Notes under the pieces: model-generated
The model's input: the letters and a program-made list of their open reading frames with translations, nothing else
Told to the model about the DNA's origin: nothing
Databases searched by the model: none
Part shown: piece after piece, positions 15,061 to 22,803 of the stretch
Layout of the letters: every line of letters begins with the position of its first letter
Numbering within the stretch: the stretch's first letter is position 1
Made by a program: the position numbers and the translations under genes
Source of the DNA: a virus
IMG/VR virus record: IMGVR_UViG_3300022188_000175
Location: 1 to 43,273 of that record
Strand: one strand, 5' to 3'
DNA: 43,273 nucleotides

Positions 15061-16493
15061 CACAAGTACTGTACATTCCCCAAATTTACGTCGCGGTGCG
15101 TAGTCAGAATAACCTGCGAAAAGGTTCGCAGCTCCTCCGAATTCAACATTTGCAACAGCCTTTCGAAGTTTTCATCATCGAGAGCGTCACCTACCGAATC
15201 CAGGAACAAAGGAAGGGGCTCCAAATCTCGGGAGACCAAAAACACCTTTGTAGTTGCAATTCGGAAGCAAATCATCACAAAGTCACGCTGCGCTGTTGAA
15301 AGGTGCTCCACGGGTTCTTCGCCCACGTAAAACTCGAAGTCGGGTGTGATGCGAAACTCACTAAAAGGCGTAAATAACAACAACCTTCGGGTAAAATGAC
15401 TCAAAAACTCAAAAAGTGGAACAGAGATCGCACGGTAGAACTCCCTCAAGATTTGCTTTGCTTCCTCCGCGTACCTCGACTCCTCGAGTTCACGCAGAGT
15501 CGAACGTAACCGTGTTACGGTCTCCTGGAGGTGTCTACGCTTGGACAAAACTTCCAAAAGCCGCGCGCACTCCTCGTCAGAAAGCGAAGGCAACTGTTCC
15601 AGCTTTCTCTTTGCTACCTCAGGATCAATCGGGGGCGGTGAGGGTAACTCCATCAACCGCGCCCTGACCACCTTTAGTCCTTCACGAACCTCGATTTCCT
15701 TCGTGGCCAGTTTCTCAGGATCCCAATCGTGACCACAAAGAGGACACTTTTGCGAATCAACGCGTTTGGCCGTCTCGATCAACGAGAGCAGAGTTTCGAG
15801 CGTCGAAGCAACGCTCCGCAATTGAGTAAGCTCCTCAGTGGAAGCCGCGTTGTATCTCGCGAGAGCACCTCTCAAAAACTGAATTTCGCGCAACGTTTGC
15901 TCGTCATACTCAACCTGAGGGAGAGCGTCGAGTTCCTGCTGGACCTTTTCGAGTTCCTGTCTCAAGACACTCGCACTCGCTTTCAGTGCGGGGACAGAAA
16001 TGGAATCGATCGCCCGCTCGATCACGCTGAGCTGCAACAAAGACAACAAAAAGCGTCGTCGGGTCGACGAATCACTATGAACCAGAAGATCAACCTCCCT
16101 TTGATAACAACACAAAGTGTTACGAAACACACGGGGCGAAACCAACACGCGCTCAAAGAAAGACGTAATCTCTTGCGACCTGGTGGAATATTCTTGTCGC
16201 GAGAGGATCAGTTTGTCCTTGCGAGGCTTCAATCCCCGCAGGACACTAAAGGGTTCACCCATCACAGTACCTTCCAATAACACGTAGCTGTTTCCCACAC
16301 TATCGCGCTTAACACACGAGTTCAAAGGGAACTTCAAACCACCAGAACCCAACAACCCGAACCCGATGGCGCTAATCAGTGATGTTTTCCCCGCGCCGTT
16401 CTTTCCCTGAACGACGTTGAACCCTTCCTGAAAGTGCAAAGTAGCCTCGTCGATGCACCGAAAGTTAATAACTTTTACTTTGCTCAAGTTCAT
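15060..16493 (-). CDS. SbcC/Rad50-like recombination ATPase
   Basis: A 477-residue SMC-like ATPase, partner of the nuclease encoded upstream; the pair corresponds to SbcCD, Rad50-Mre11 and T4 gp46/gp47 and would process DNA ends. The N-terminal lobe has INFRCIDEATLHF and Walker A GKNGAGKT (30-37). A short coiled coil surrounds a zinc-hook motif CPLC about halfway. The C-terminal lobe has a signature-like LSTAQRDFVMIC, Walker B LPLFLDSVGDALD and the H-loop ILTTHRD. It is much shorter than cellular SbcC, close to phage gp46-like proteins. It overlaps the SbcD gene by 29 bases. Confidence 0.9.
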   Translation of the reverse strand: MNLSKVKVINFRCIDEATLHFQEGFNVVQGKNGAGKTSLISAIGFGLLGSGGLKFPLNSCVKRDSVGNSYVLLEGTVMGEPFSVLRGLKPRKDKLILSRQEYSTRSQEITSFFERVLVSPRVFRNTLCCYQREVDLLVHSDSSTRRRFLLSLLQLSVIERAIDSISVPALKASASVLRQELEKVQQELDALPQVEYDEQTLREIQFLRGALARYNAASTEELTQLRSVASTLETLLSLIETAKRVDSQKCPLCGHDWDPEKLATKEIEVREGLKVVRARLMELPSPPPIDPEVAKRKLEQLPSLSDEECARLLEVLSKRRHLQETVTRLRSTLRELEESRYAEEAKQILREFYRAISVPLFEFLSHFTRRLLLFTPFSEFRITPDFEFYVGEEPVEHLSTAQRDFVMICFRIATTKVFLVSRDLEPLPLFLDSVGDALDDENFERLLQMLNSEELRTFSQVILTTHRDVNLGNVQYL

Positions 16494-17436
16494 AGGCGGA
16501 CCTCAAAGCAGTGCGTGCTAATTCAACGGCCTTCTGGCTAAAAGACCTCTGCGACACGAACTCTTCAAAACGCTCAAAAAGATTACCCTTCGAAATCTGG
16601 ATCTCCTCCTGCACCACCTGCTTGTCTGGCTTTTGCCAAGTGACGGAGACACTGAGCGCGACCTTCTTGAGGTCTTTCAACCACTCGTACTCACTAGGTT
16701 GACCTTGTAAAACGACACGAACCACCGCGCCCTCTAAACTCTGAAGGTCGTCAGGTGGGTCGTGCAACGTGACAAACTTCCGGCCCGGAAGCTCGATGTA
16801 ATCGAGTTTCTCGCGTTCCGTGTCATACACGCAAACCCCAACAGGATGACCCTCTTGCTCGAAAGTGAAACGTTCGGGAGGACCCACGTACACGAAGTTC
16901 CTGTCAACCTCGGTGAACATATGTAAGTCACCAGAAAAACAAAAACGGTACAGTTCGTTTTTGACACGAATCGCGTCTCGGTACCTTTTAACGCGAACGT
17001 CTCTCGCGTGACACAGGAGCAAGTCCGCAGGTTCAAAGTAGGGGTTCTCAAGATAGGGTAAAAAGAACACCATCAGATCCCCTACCCTTTCGATCCCCGG
17101 CTTCAAGAAAACGCGAACGTTAGGGAGACGCCGTGGAAGGACGCGCAGGGGACTGCGGTTAAAGGGACTGTCGTTGTCGTGGTTTCCCGCAACGATGTAG
17201 GTTGGGGGGAAATAGGAAAGAACCTCGAACGCGACGTTGTACGCATCGACAGAAGGTCTCCTCGAATCAAACAAGTCTCCCGCGATAAAAACGACATCGG
17301 GTCTTTCCCGATGAACCACTTCCAACACGCGGAAGAAAGCCTCGTAGGTGTCACGCTCACGCACGTTAATCCCGCGCTCGACTTTCCCCAACGCGCGAAA
17401 GCCTAAATGTACATCTGCGGTAACTAGGATCTTCAT
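16465..17436 (-). CDS. SbcD/Mre11-like nuclease
   Basis: A 323-residue metallophosphoesterase nuclease, the catalytic partner of the SbcC-like ATPase. The phosphoesterase motifs are all present: TADVHLGF (motif I), FIAGDLFDSRRPS (II), IVAGNHDNDSP (III), LLCHARD (IV) and FCFSGDLHMF (V), supplying the two-manganese site. The C-terminal third should form the cap and Rad50-binding region. The ATG at 17436 has only a weak ribosome binding site. The overlap with the next gene suggests the two subunits are made together. Confidence 0.92.
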   Translation of the reverse strand: MKILVTADVHLGFRALGKVERGINVRERDTYEAFFRVLEVVHRERPDVVFIAGDLFDSRRPSVDAYNVAFEVLSYFPPTYIVAGNHDNDSPFNRSPLRVLPRRLPNVRVFLKPGIERVGDLMVFFLPYLENPYFEPADLLLCHARDVRVKRYRDAIRVKNELYRFCFSGDLHMFTEVDRNFVYVGPPERFTFEQEGHPVGVCVYDTEREKLDYIELPGRKFVTLHDPPDDLQSLEGAVVRVVLQGQPSEYEWLKDLKKVALSVSVTWQKPDKQVVQEEIQISKGNLFERFEEFVSQRSFSQKAVELARTALRSAYELEQSKSY

Positions 17437-17439
17437 CTC

Positions 17440-17709
17440 TCACTTCAAGAGTAGCAAAATAACCGACTCGAGCTGATCACAATCGACCACCATATCACAC
17501 TCCAACTCAAAAAAAGCCCAACCTGCCTTTACCCGCTCAAAGAGCTTCTCCAGGAGATGTTGCGCACGCGTAACAAACTCGGTGTCCTCATCCGGGGGTG
17601 TGTCAAACACACGAACAAGGTATCCAACTTCTCCTGGTCGAGAACCCTCAAGCAGGTAGAGCATCAAACTGCGCTTAGGAGCTCTCACTCCGACTACCAT
17701 GAACGCCAC
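17440..17709 (-). CDS. Hypothetical protein
   Basis: An 89-residue protein with alternating strands and helices (KRSLMLYLLEGSRPGEVGYLVRVFD; TRAQHLLEKLFERVKAGWAFFELE) and an acidic, hydrophobic end. No family recognised. It starts with GTG at 17709 behind GGAGTTAAC and overlaps the PD-(D/E)XK nuclease gene by 35 bases; the SbcD gene follows after three bases. It could be a small accessory of the repair genes, but that is only context. Confidence 0.65.
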   Translation of the reverse strand: MAFMVVGVRAPKRSLMLYLLEGSRPGEVGYLVRVFDTPPDEDTEFVTRAQHLLEKLFERVKAGWAFFELECDMVVDCDQLESVILLLLK

Positions 17710-18154
17710 TTGTTAACTCCGCAGGAGATACTTCCAAGAAGCGCTCAAGGGTTGATATACAAACATTCCCCCATCGAAACCCCCCACAGTCGAAAGTCGT
17801 CACGACAATCGTGGGTCCGCGGTCGCGATGCGCGATCAAAACCGGAATCCTCCCCTCTGGGCACTCACGTAAAGTCTGCTCCCACCAACTCACGATCTCG
17901 CCCTTTTTCCCCGTCAAGAAATCCTCGACGCGAAAGTTCTTGTGGTGCTTGAGCTCGAACACACAAGGGCACGGAGGGTAGTTGGCGTCGATCTGGATGA
18001 CATCACCACACTGGTGGACCGCGCCACTCGGCTGCTTAAACGTAGGGGAACGCCAAAACACTCTGTCGGTCTTTCCACCGGACCACCAAAGGGAAAGAAC
18101 CCGACAGATCTTCCTCTCAAACCGTGCTCCCTTCTCTTTGCTCCTTCTTCCCAC
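17675..18154 (-). CDS. PD-(D/E)XK nuclease, Holliday-junction-resolvase-like
   Basis: A 159-residue protein with a restriction-endonuclease-fold core: the N-terminal helix with Glu (KEKGARFERKICRVL), the GDVIQID strand with the catalytic Asp, and FELKHHKNFRVEDFL carrying the E-x-K pair. These are in the spacing of small phage and archaeal resolvases and VRR-type nucleases. A plausible role is cutting branched DNA during recombination or before packaging, next to SbcCD. Two Cys (CPC) lie between the acids. It starts with GTG at 18154 after TGAGGCGTC and overlaps genes on both sides. The exact substrate cannot be told from sequence. Confidence 0.72.
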   Translation of the reverse strand: MGRRSKEKGARFERKICRVLSLWWSGGKTDRVFWRSPTFKQPSGAVHQCGDVIQIDANYPPCPCVFELKHHKNFRVEDFLTGKKGEIVSWWEQTLRECPEGRIPVLIAHRDRGPTIVVTTFDCGGFRWGNVCISTLERFLEVSPAELTSGVHGSRSESS

Positions 18155-18302
18155 GACGCCTCAAGCACCACTTAACCAAACGCAAAATCGTTGCGGGGGT
18201 AACGTGACCCTCCACGTTGAAGGGTCTGAAAGTTACCCTAACGTCAAACGATCCTGGAGCCGAAACCCTTACTGTGTTCTTAAGCATCTCGATCCGCACC
18301 AT
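18117..18302 (-). CDS. Small basic hypothetical protein
   Basis: A 61-residue protein with a beta-rich first half (MVRIEMLKNTVRVSAPGSFD) and a very basic end (LVKWCLRRRGKKEQRE) that could bind nucleic acid. The ATG is preceded by AAGGAGGGAGGAG, a strong site. It overlaps the upstream regulator by 23 bases and the nuclease gene by 38. No family recognised. Confidence 0.65.
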   Translation of the reverse strand: MVRIEMLKNTVRVSAPGSFDVRVTFRPFNVEGHVTPATILRLVKWCLRRRGKKEQREGSTV

Positions 18303-19056
18303 CTCCTCCCTCCTTCTTTTTTATTTCCTTCAAAACCTTCCGTGCATACACAAAGGAGACTTTCGCCTCCTTTGCAATCTTTTTGATCGGCCAATCAGGG
18401 TGTGCACGATAAATCTCTTGTATCCTCTGTGCTTTAGAAGCACGAGAAGACCTTCCGGACCGACAAGCTTCGATCAAAGTGTCGATACTCGAGATGTTTT
18501 CCACAAAATACTCGCTCACGTCCTCTACGTTACGCCACTTCTCTGGAACAAAAACGCACTCGTGTCGGAAACGGCACAGTAAACACGAGGCCAGATTCAC
18601 CATGCAAGAAGCCCTCGCGCACGCGATCTTTTTGCTCAGCTCCTCCTTGTACGCGTCCCTTACAAATTCGATAAACAAATCATCACCCACTTTAATGTAA
18701 GCCATCTCGTCCTCCTCGTGCTTTTTCCCACTGAGAGTGCTGTGTGTGCCCGGTGGCCAACGAACGACACCACCTAAATACTCTTCGACAAAACTACGCA
18801 TGTCCTCACTTAAACCCCTTTTGACAGCCTGGAACGCGAGTTTGCGCAGAGCCTGCGCTTCAAGCTGTCGCACCCTCTCCTTTGTTACCCCTAACACCTC
18901 AGCGATCTCACCAAGTGTATGCGGACCCTCGAGAGCCATCCGAATAACACAATTCCCGTATTTCTCGCGGCCCTTCGGGGTCATCTTTTCCCAATATCTA
19001 CAGCTGCGATCGTTACAAACGAAGTTCAATTTGTAACATTTTACATACTCCTCCAT
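18280..19056 (-). CDS. Sigma-70 region-4-like transcription regulator with second HTH
   Basis: A 258-residue two-part protein. The first half has a Cys-bearing N-terminus (VCNDRSCRYWEK) and a sigma region 4 helix-turn-helix (TLGEIAEVLGVTKERVRQLEAQALRKL), the part of sigma factors that reads the -35 element. The second half has four Cys residues near its middle (ACARASCMVNLASCLLC) and a C-terminal HTH (DWPIKKIAKEAKVSFVYARKVL). No region 2 is present, so alone it could not melt a promoter; a regulator or auxiliary sigma-like factor is more likely. Start ATG 19056 follows AGGAGGGGGAAG. A strong site (GAGGAGGACGAG) before an internal ATG at 18705 could also yield the C-terminal half alone. Confidence 0.75.
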   Translation of the reverse strand: MEEYVKCYKLNFVCNDRSCRYWEKMTPKGREKYGNCVIRMALEGPHTLGEIAEVLGVTKERVRQLEAQALRKLAFQAVKRGLSEDMRSFVEEYLGGVVRWPPGTHSTLSGKKHEEDEMAYIKVGDDLFIEFVRDAYKEELSKKIACARASCMVNLASCLLCRFRHECVFVPEKWRNVEDVSEYFVENISSIDTLIEACRSGRSSRASKAQRIQEIYRAHPDWPIKKIAKEAKVSFVYARKVLKEIKKKEGGDGADRDA

Positions 19057-19355
19057 CTTCCCCCTCCTTTGTCCTCTGCGACGTACAAAATGTAAAACTT
19101 GACCACCTTGAACGCATCGGACAAACTCTCCTCCCTGAGGGGTACTGCGCAAAACCTGAGGAACCCAGGAGGAACCTCGTCGCGCGAAAAGACCAACCAA
19201 AACGCAGGAAAGATCTTGCGCGCAAGACTACCTAATTGCGCGTCAGTCGAGGCTTTCGTACCACGATGAAACTCATGGACATTCGGTTTCCATGGAACAA
19301 CAATAGTTGGGAGACATAAATCGCCAAGCTCAATAACACCTACCTCGATCTGCAT
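19041..19355 (-). CDS. Hypothetical protein
   Basis: A 104-residue protein, beta-rich at the start (MQIEVGVIELGDLCLPTIVV) with WLVFSRDEVPPGFLRFCAVPLR in the middle; no recognised family. The ATG overlaps the sigma factor stop as TGATG behind GGAGGCGGGGTG, and the end overlaps the next regulator by 16 bases. Its position between two sigma-like genes hints at a regulatory partner, but nothing in the sequence shows this. Confidence 0.7.
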   Translation of the reverse strand: MQIEVGVIELGDLCLPTIVVPWKPNVHEFHRGTKASTDAQLGSLARKIFPAFWLVFSRDEVPPGFLRFCAVPLREESLSDAFKVVKFYILYVAEDKGGGRWRSM

Positions 19356-20020
19356 CACCCCGCCTCCAACTGCTCGCGCATTTTCTTCAAGCTTCTCTTG
19401 TACAGCTGCTCGATCCTCTGGCGCGAGACCCCGTACTCCCTCGCGATCTCCTCATAAGTGTACCCAAGAGCAGCATACTTCCACACAATGTCTCTGTCAC
19501 GATCTTCCAGCACCGAGATCGCTTTGCCTAAATCTACCCGCGCTACACCGTCGCTCGGGTGCACCCAAGCGCTCCGCGGCGGTACCTCGAAGTCGTCCAG
19601 AGAAGCATGTACGACATTGTCCCGGAGGAAAGCATTCGCTCGGCTCTTCACCCACAGAACGAAGTAGGAGGAGAACTTAACGTTTTTCGATCTGTCAAAC
19701 TTGAACAACGCGTGTATGAACCCGTCGATCGCCAAGGAGTAAATGTCGCGGAAGTTATCATGCCCGTACTGCCTGTACGGCTCCAAGATTTTCGCGATAA
19801 GAGGTATGTGCCGCTCCAGCGAACGCATTACTACCTTCCAGAACAACTGAAGCACACGTAGCGCTCGTTCATCGTTCGAACGCGAAATTATCCTGAGACC
19901 CTCTTCGTTAAAAGGTAGGGGTCTTCCTAAGATTCGTTCCGCGACTCTAAATAGCCGACGGATCTGATGGATCGCTATCAAATCCTTCTTCGGATCGTAT
20001 TTGTTTGGATCGTAACGCAT
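19355..20020 (-). CDS. RNA polymerase sigma-70 family factor
   Basis: A 221-residue sigma factor that would direct host RNA polymerase to phage promoters. Region 2 is visible as HDNFRDIYSLAIDGFIHALFKFDRSKNVKFSSYFVLWVKSR, matching the core-binding and -10-melting helices of sigma factors. Region 4 is at the C-terminus: LEDRDRDIVWKYAALGYTYEEIAREYGVSRQRIEQLYKRSLKKM. A short linker with HPSDG separates them, and regions 1.1 and 3 are reduced. It lies in a block of HTH genes and probably governs a later transcription class; the repeated elements at 31131, 36170 and 41866 are candidate targets. ATG 20020 follows GAGGGCCT and overlaps the preceding gene by 74 bases. Confidence 0.88.
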   Translation of the reverse strand: MRYDPNKYDPKKDLIAIHQIRRLFRVAERILGRPLPFNEEGLRIISRSNDERALRVLQLFWKVVMRSLERHIPLIAKILEPYRQYGHDNFRDIYSLAIDGFIHALFKFDRSKNVKFSSYFVLWVKSRANAFLRDNVVHASLDDFEVPPRSAWVHPSDGVARVDLGKAISVLEDRDRDIVWKYAALGYTYEEIAREYGVSRQRIEQLYKRSLKKMREQLEAG

Positions 20021-20309
20021 AGGCCCTCAGTGCTCTCAACAGATGTTTTAGTACAGTAGGTTCACTACGATCTGTGCGAGCCAAGACCTCCTTCAGATCG
20101 CCCGTTTTCAAGTAAACCCTAAGCCACTCTAAAACCTCTTTAGTGGAAACTGGTCGGAGCTCGTTGCGAAATTTTACACCGCGGCGCTTGAGTGTTTGGT
20201 AGATCGTAGAGATGTCACAACCGCAGATTCTCGAGATCTCCGTCAAAGACTTCCCTTGGAGATATAACTCCACCCACCTTTGACGTTCCTCCTCTGTGTA
20301 CCTTTTCAT
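19947..20309 (-). CDS. Helix-turn-helix DNA-binding protein
   Basis: A 120-residue protein with a resolvase/transposase-style HTH at residues 5-40 (RQRWVELYLQGKSLTEISRICGCDISTIYQTLKRRG) and a second possible HTH around 50-90 (VLEWLRVYLKTGDLKEVLARTDRSEPTVLKHL). It is probably a transcription regulator. The start ATG has a strong site (GAAGGAGGTGTGAAGG). It overlaps the phosphoribosyltransferase by 95 bases and the sigma gene by 74, an unusual double overlap. The last 15 residues, acidic and Ser-rich, are encoded within the second overlap. Confidence 0.75.
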   Translation of the reverse strand: MKRYTEEERQRWVELYLQGKSLTEISRICGCDISTIYQTLKRRGVKFRNELRPVSTKEVLEWLRVYLKTGDLKEVLARTDRSEPTVLKHLLRALRAYALRSKQIRSEEGFDSDPSDPSAI

Positions 20310-20763
20310 CCTTCACACCTCCTTCAGCTTTTCCTTCCCATGGGAACACCACCCAACAATCAGGCGGTGCCGCGATCACAAACGAAATTCCCTTCTCTGC
20401 GCACTCGGCCGGGCGCTTTGTCACTAAAACGGCACAGTACGGAACCCGCCCGGTCGCTCCAGCAACCATATCTAAGACCGCCTCAAGTGTGGTACCCGTA
20501 TCGTAAATGTCATCCACAACCAGTACGAGGTCGCCAAAAAAGAGTGGAGCGTTCACGTTGGAAACACTCAAGGAATGTCGTGTCCCGCTCTCGTCGTAGG
20601 ACGAAGCTTCAACCCAATACACAGGCTTCCCAAGCGAATGAGAAGCACACACAGCGGGAACTGCGCCCCCTCTTAACACTCCCACCACGTAATCCACCTC
20701 TTCGAACTGGTGAACCAACGCCTTAAAGCTGTTCAAAACCGACCACGGAATAAAAACCTTCAT
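20215..20763 (-). CDS. Purine-type phosphoribosyltransferase
   Basis: A 182-residue type I phosphoribosyltransferase. The PRPP-binding motif is VLVVDDIYDTGTTLEAV near residue 80, with YVVGVLRGGAVPA upstream and the CWVVFPWE ending typical of xanthine/guanine phosphoribosyltransferases. The reaction would be purine base plus PRPP to nucleoside monophosphate. In a genome that makes a free 7-deazaguanine base, salvage of that base or of guanine released from host DNA are both possible; specificity cannot be read from the sequence. ATG 20763 is chosen because AGGAGGATCTT precedes it. About 30 residues after FPWE are encoded mostly in the overlap with the next gene and look unconserved. Confidence 0.85.
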   Translation of the reverse strand: MKVFIPWSVLNSFKALVHQFEEVDYVVGVLRGGAVPAVCASHSLGKPVYWVEASSYDESGTRHSLSVSNVNAPLFFGDLVLVVDDIYDTGTTLEAVLDMVAGATGRVPYCAVLVTKRPAECAEKGISFVIAAPPDCWVVFPWEGKAEGGVKDEKVHRGGTSKVGGVISPREVFDGDLENLRL

Positions 20764-21050
20764 AAGATCCTCCTGAAAAGTATCAACGTCTTCCCTATGG
20801 TACGCGCATACCCCTTCTCGCGTAACCACTTTAACCCCGTCAAACGCGGGAACCCTTCCAGACTGTACGTCCCCGGCCCACGATCAACTAAAAAATCCAA
20901 AAGGGGAGAACCCACGAGCCGGTTCTCCCCTAATAAAGCCAACAACCCAGCCTTCCGTAACGTATAAGACGGCTCAGAAAGAACCTCGATAGAAAAAGCG
21001 CGTTTGGAACTCCCTTTGTCTTTCCTTCGACCAATTCCGGAGCGGGACAT
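20760..21050 (-). CDS. Hypothetical protein; frame contains a terminator hairpin
   Basis: A 96-residue open frame with a basic start and a winged-helix-like end (GFPRLTGLKWLREKGYARTI). Its ATG has a moderate site (GGTGGTGGGA) 77 bases inside nrdD, and its stop overlaps the next start as ATGA. These favour a real coupled gene. Against it, a perfect 11-base-pair hairpin with T-rich tail lies inside the frame at 20888-20931. Either the frame is chance in an intergenic region or it is a gene whose transcript is attenuated. I favour a real gene only weakly. Confidence 0.5.
   Translation of the reverse strand: MSRSGIGRRKDKGSSKRAFSIEVLSEPSYTLRKAGLLALLGENRLVGSPLLDFLVDRGPGTYSLEGFPRLTGLKWLREKGYARTIGKTLILFRRIL
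20888..20931 (-). terminator. Strong intrinsic terminator or attenuator after nrdD
   Basis: On the minus strand AGGGGAGAACC pairs perfectly with GGTTCTCCCCT across an 8-base loop (20902-20912 with 20921-20931). The sequence after it is TTTTGGATTTTTTAG. It lies 43 bases after the nrdD stop, the normal place for an intrinsic terminator, yet inside the 96-codon frame that precedes the phosphoribosyltransferase. It would end or damp transcription from the NrdG-NrdD block into the regulator block. Confidence 0.8.
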
Positions 21051-22803
21051 AATATCCCACCACCCGCGTGATTCTGTCGATGTTATCTTTTTCTCCGCAT
21101 TTAGGACATGAAGTCAACCCGATAAATTTAGCGGAGCACTCGCGGCAGACATTCGCGACGTAATTCACCGCAAAGTAAATCACCTTGTGCATCGCGTAGG
21201 CTATAAGCGCTTTCATCTGTCGCCGACTGATTCTCTCGCCGATGTTTATATGAAGAATCCCGCCCCCGGAAGTCTTCGAATCCAAGCGCCCCGTATGATC
21301 GATCCGGTCCTTCAGCGGAATTTCCTCGTAAAGTGGAATGAACTGATTCGAGTAGCCGACCTCCACATACTGCTTCTCGCCATACAAAATCTCATCCAAC
21401 TTGGACAAGGTAAAAGCAGCTTGCTCCGCAGGGACCGCTTCCACGTTATACACATACCCGTCCTGCTTGGAGAACGCTTTCGCCTTACCCTCGATCCGGT
21501 CGAGTACCTCACCCATGAACGCGAGAATGTCCTCGATCGAGCGCTTGCCCATGTAGCGCGCCATCTCAAACAAACCTATCACCCCGAAAGTACTGAACAT
21601 ACGTGACAAGTACATGAAACCGTGGTCGAAAAACATCAAAAAGTGCCTCGAAATTCTGTCCTTCAATATATCACGATGCGTCTTCAGGAGCTGTCGCGCT
21701 CTCTCAAGGGTTTCGTCAAGTAAACTCCAGAACCTGTCGTGATCTCCATGTGCTCTCACAGCAATGCGCGGAAGATTGAGCGTGACGACTCGAGTCGACC
21801 CAGTTTTTACATCCCCAGACCCAAAGGTGTTAAAGAAGGTGTTGTCCAAAGAAAGTCTACAACACATGAGCGTGCGCGGACGTTTATCCGCGTAAATGTT
21901 CCACGCACCCAACGGCGCGTTCCACTCAGCCAACTGATCGACAAAATACTGATCGAACCCGTTTCCTGTGTACAAGTTCGCCGTCAGCACTGGGAACTTA
22001 TAAGGAAGGCCGTCTACCCCCTCCGAAACCAGCTCCGCGAAAATCCGTTGAACCCGTTGAGTCTCCTCGAGATCAAAACCCGGCCGATATGAAAACGACT
22101 GCACAAGAAGATTCTTATCGTAGATAGACACATTACTGAACAAAGATTGGACCCCCGAGCGCATAGGCTGGTTCAAACTGAACACAAATCGCTGCAACAA
22201 CTGGCGGACACCATAGTCCGTTAGCCCGTCGCGTTTGGTAAAAGTAGCCAGAGCAACCAAGAAGTCGGGAACAGCAACAGCTCCCGCGACTTGGTTTCCG
22301 ACAGAAAACATCGTCTCAACGACTTGCGCCACGAACGAGTCCGCGTGCCGCGGCGGTCGCGAGGTCAACTGCGAATTGAAAGGCATTCCTCGTTCAGCGA
22401 TGTCAAACGCGCTGATAGAAACACAATACGGGACCTGAACCAAAATCCCAGAAGAATCATGAAAATACACATCACCACTGATCACGCTGTCAATTAACTC
22501 ACGCGCTCTCTCCTTTCCATACTGTTTTGCGGCGTACTTCCATAAAAGAAAAAGACCGTGGAGTTTGTACAAAGGCTTGGTTAACTCACTAGCATAGGAA
22601 GTAGGAGACCGAAAGTAACTTGTGTTCGCGTTCTTGTCAATGGTCAACTCTGTTACTTCGGTCTCAAAATATTGCCGCGACCTTTCTGAAAAATCCAAAT
22701 GCTCACGTGAAATCCCTTGAACCTCAAGGACTTCGGGACACTCCTTGTCCCACCACTCAAAGATCTGCTCGAATTCGGGGTCGAACGACACGTCTATTCG
22801 CAT
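20974..22803 (-). CDS. nrdD: Anaerobic (class III) ribonucleoside-triphosphate reductase
   Basis: A 609-residue glycyl-radical enzyme that reduces ribonucleoside triphosphates to dNTPs without oxygen. The C-terminus has the zinc site CRECSAKFIGLTSCPKCG and the glycyl-radical loop RVVGYYVPLRNWSKERQ. Upstream are typical segments such as FDHGFMYLSRMFSTFGVIGLFEM and GGGILHINIGERIS. The N-terminal ATP-cone regulatory domain of many NrdD proteins is not recognisable, so dATP feedback control may be absent, which would suit a virus. Start ATG follows GGAGGTACTTCG. The gene follows nrdG, which encodes its activase, with a 10-base overlap. Confidence 0.92.
   Translation of the reverse strand: MRIDVSFDPEFEQIFEWWDKECPEVLEVQGISREHLDFSERSRQYFETEVTELTIDKNANTSYFRSPTSYASELTKPLYKLHGLFLLWKYAAKQYGKERARELIDSVISGDVYFHDSSGILVQVPYCVSISAFDIAERGMPFNSQLTSRPPRHADSFVAQVVETMFSVGNQVAGAVAVPDFLVALATFTKRDGLTDYGVRQLLQRFVFSLNQPMRSGVQSLFSNVSIYDKNLLVQSFSYRPGFDLEETQRVQRIFAELVSEGVDGLPYKFPVLTANLYTGNGFDQYFVDQLAEWNAPLGAWNIYADKRPRTLMCCRLSLDNTFFNTFGSGDVKTGSTRVVTLNLPRIAVRAHGDHDRFWSLLDETLERARQLLKTHRDILKDRISRHFLMFFDHGFMYLSRMFSTFGVIGLFEMARYMGKRSIEDILAFMGEVLDRIEGKAKAFSKQDGYVYNVEAVPAEQAAFTLSKLDEILYGEKQYVEVGYSNQFIPLYEEIPLKDRIDHTGRLDSKTSGGGILHINIGERISRRQMKALIAYAMHKVIYFAVNYVANVCRECSAKFIGLTSCPKCGEKDNIDRITRVVGYYVPLRNWSKERQREFQTRFFYRGSF

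Noticed and set aside
15729-16280. Plus-strand frame of 183 codons
   Set aside because: Antisense of the SbcC gene, without a start signal.
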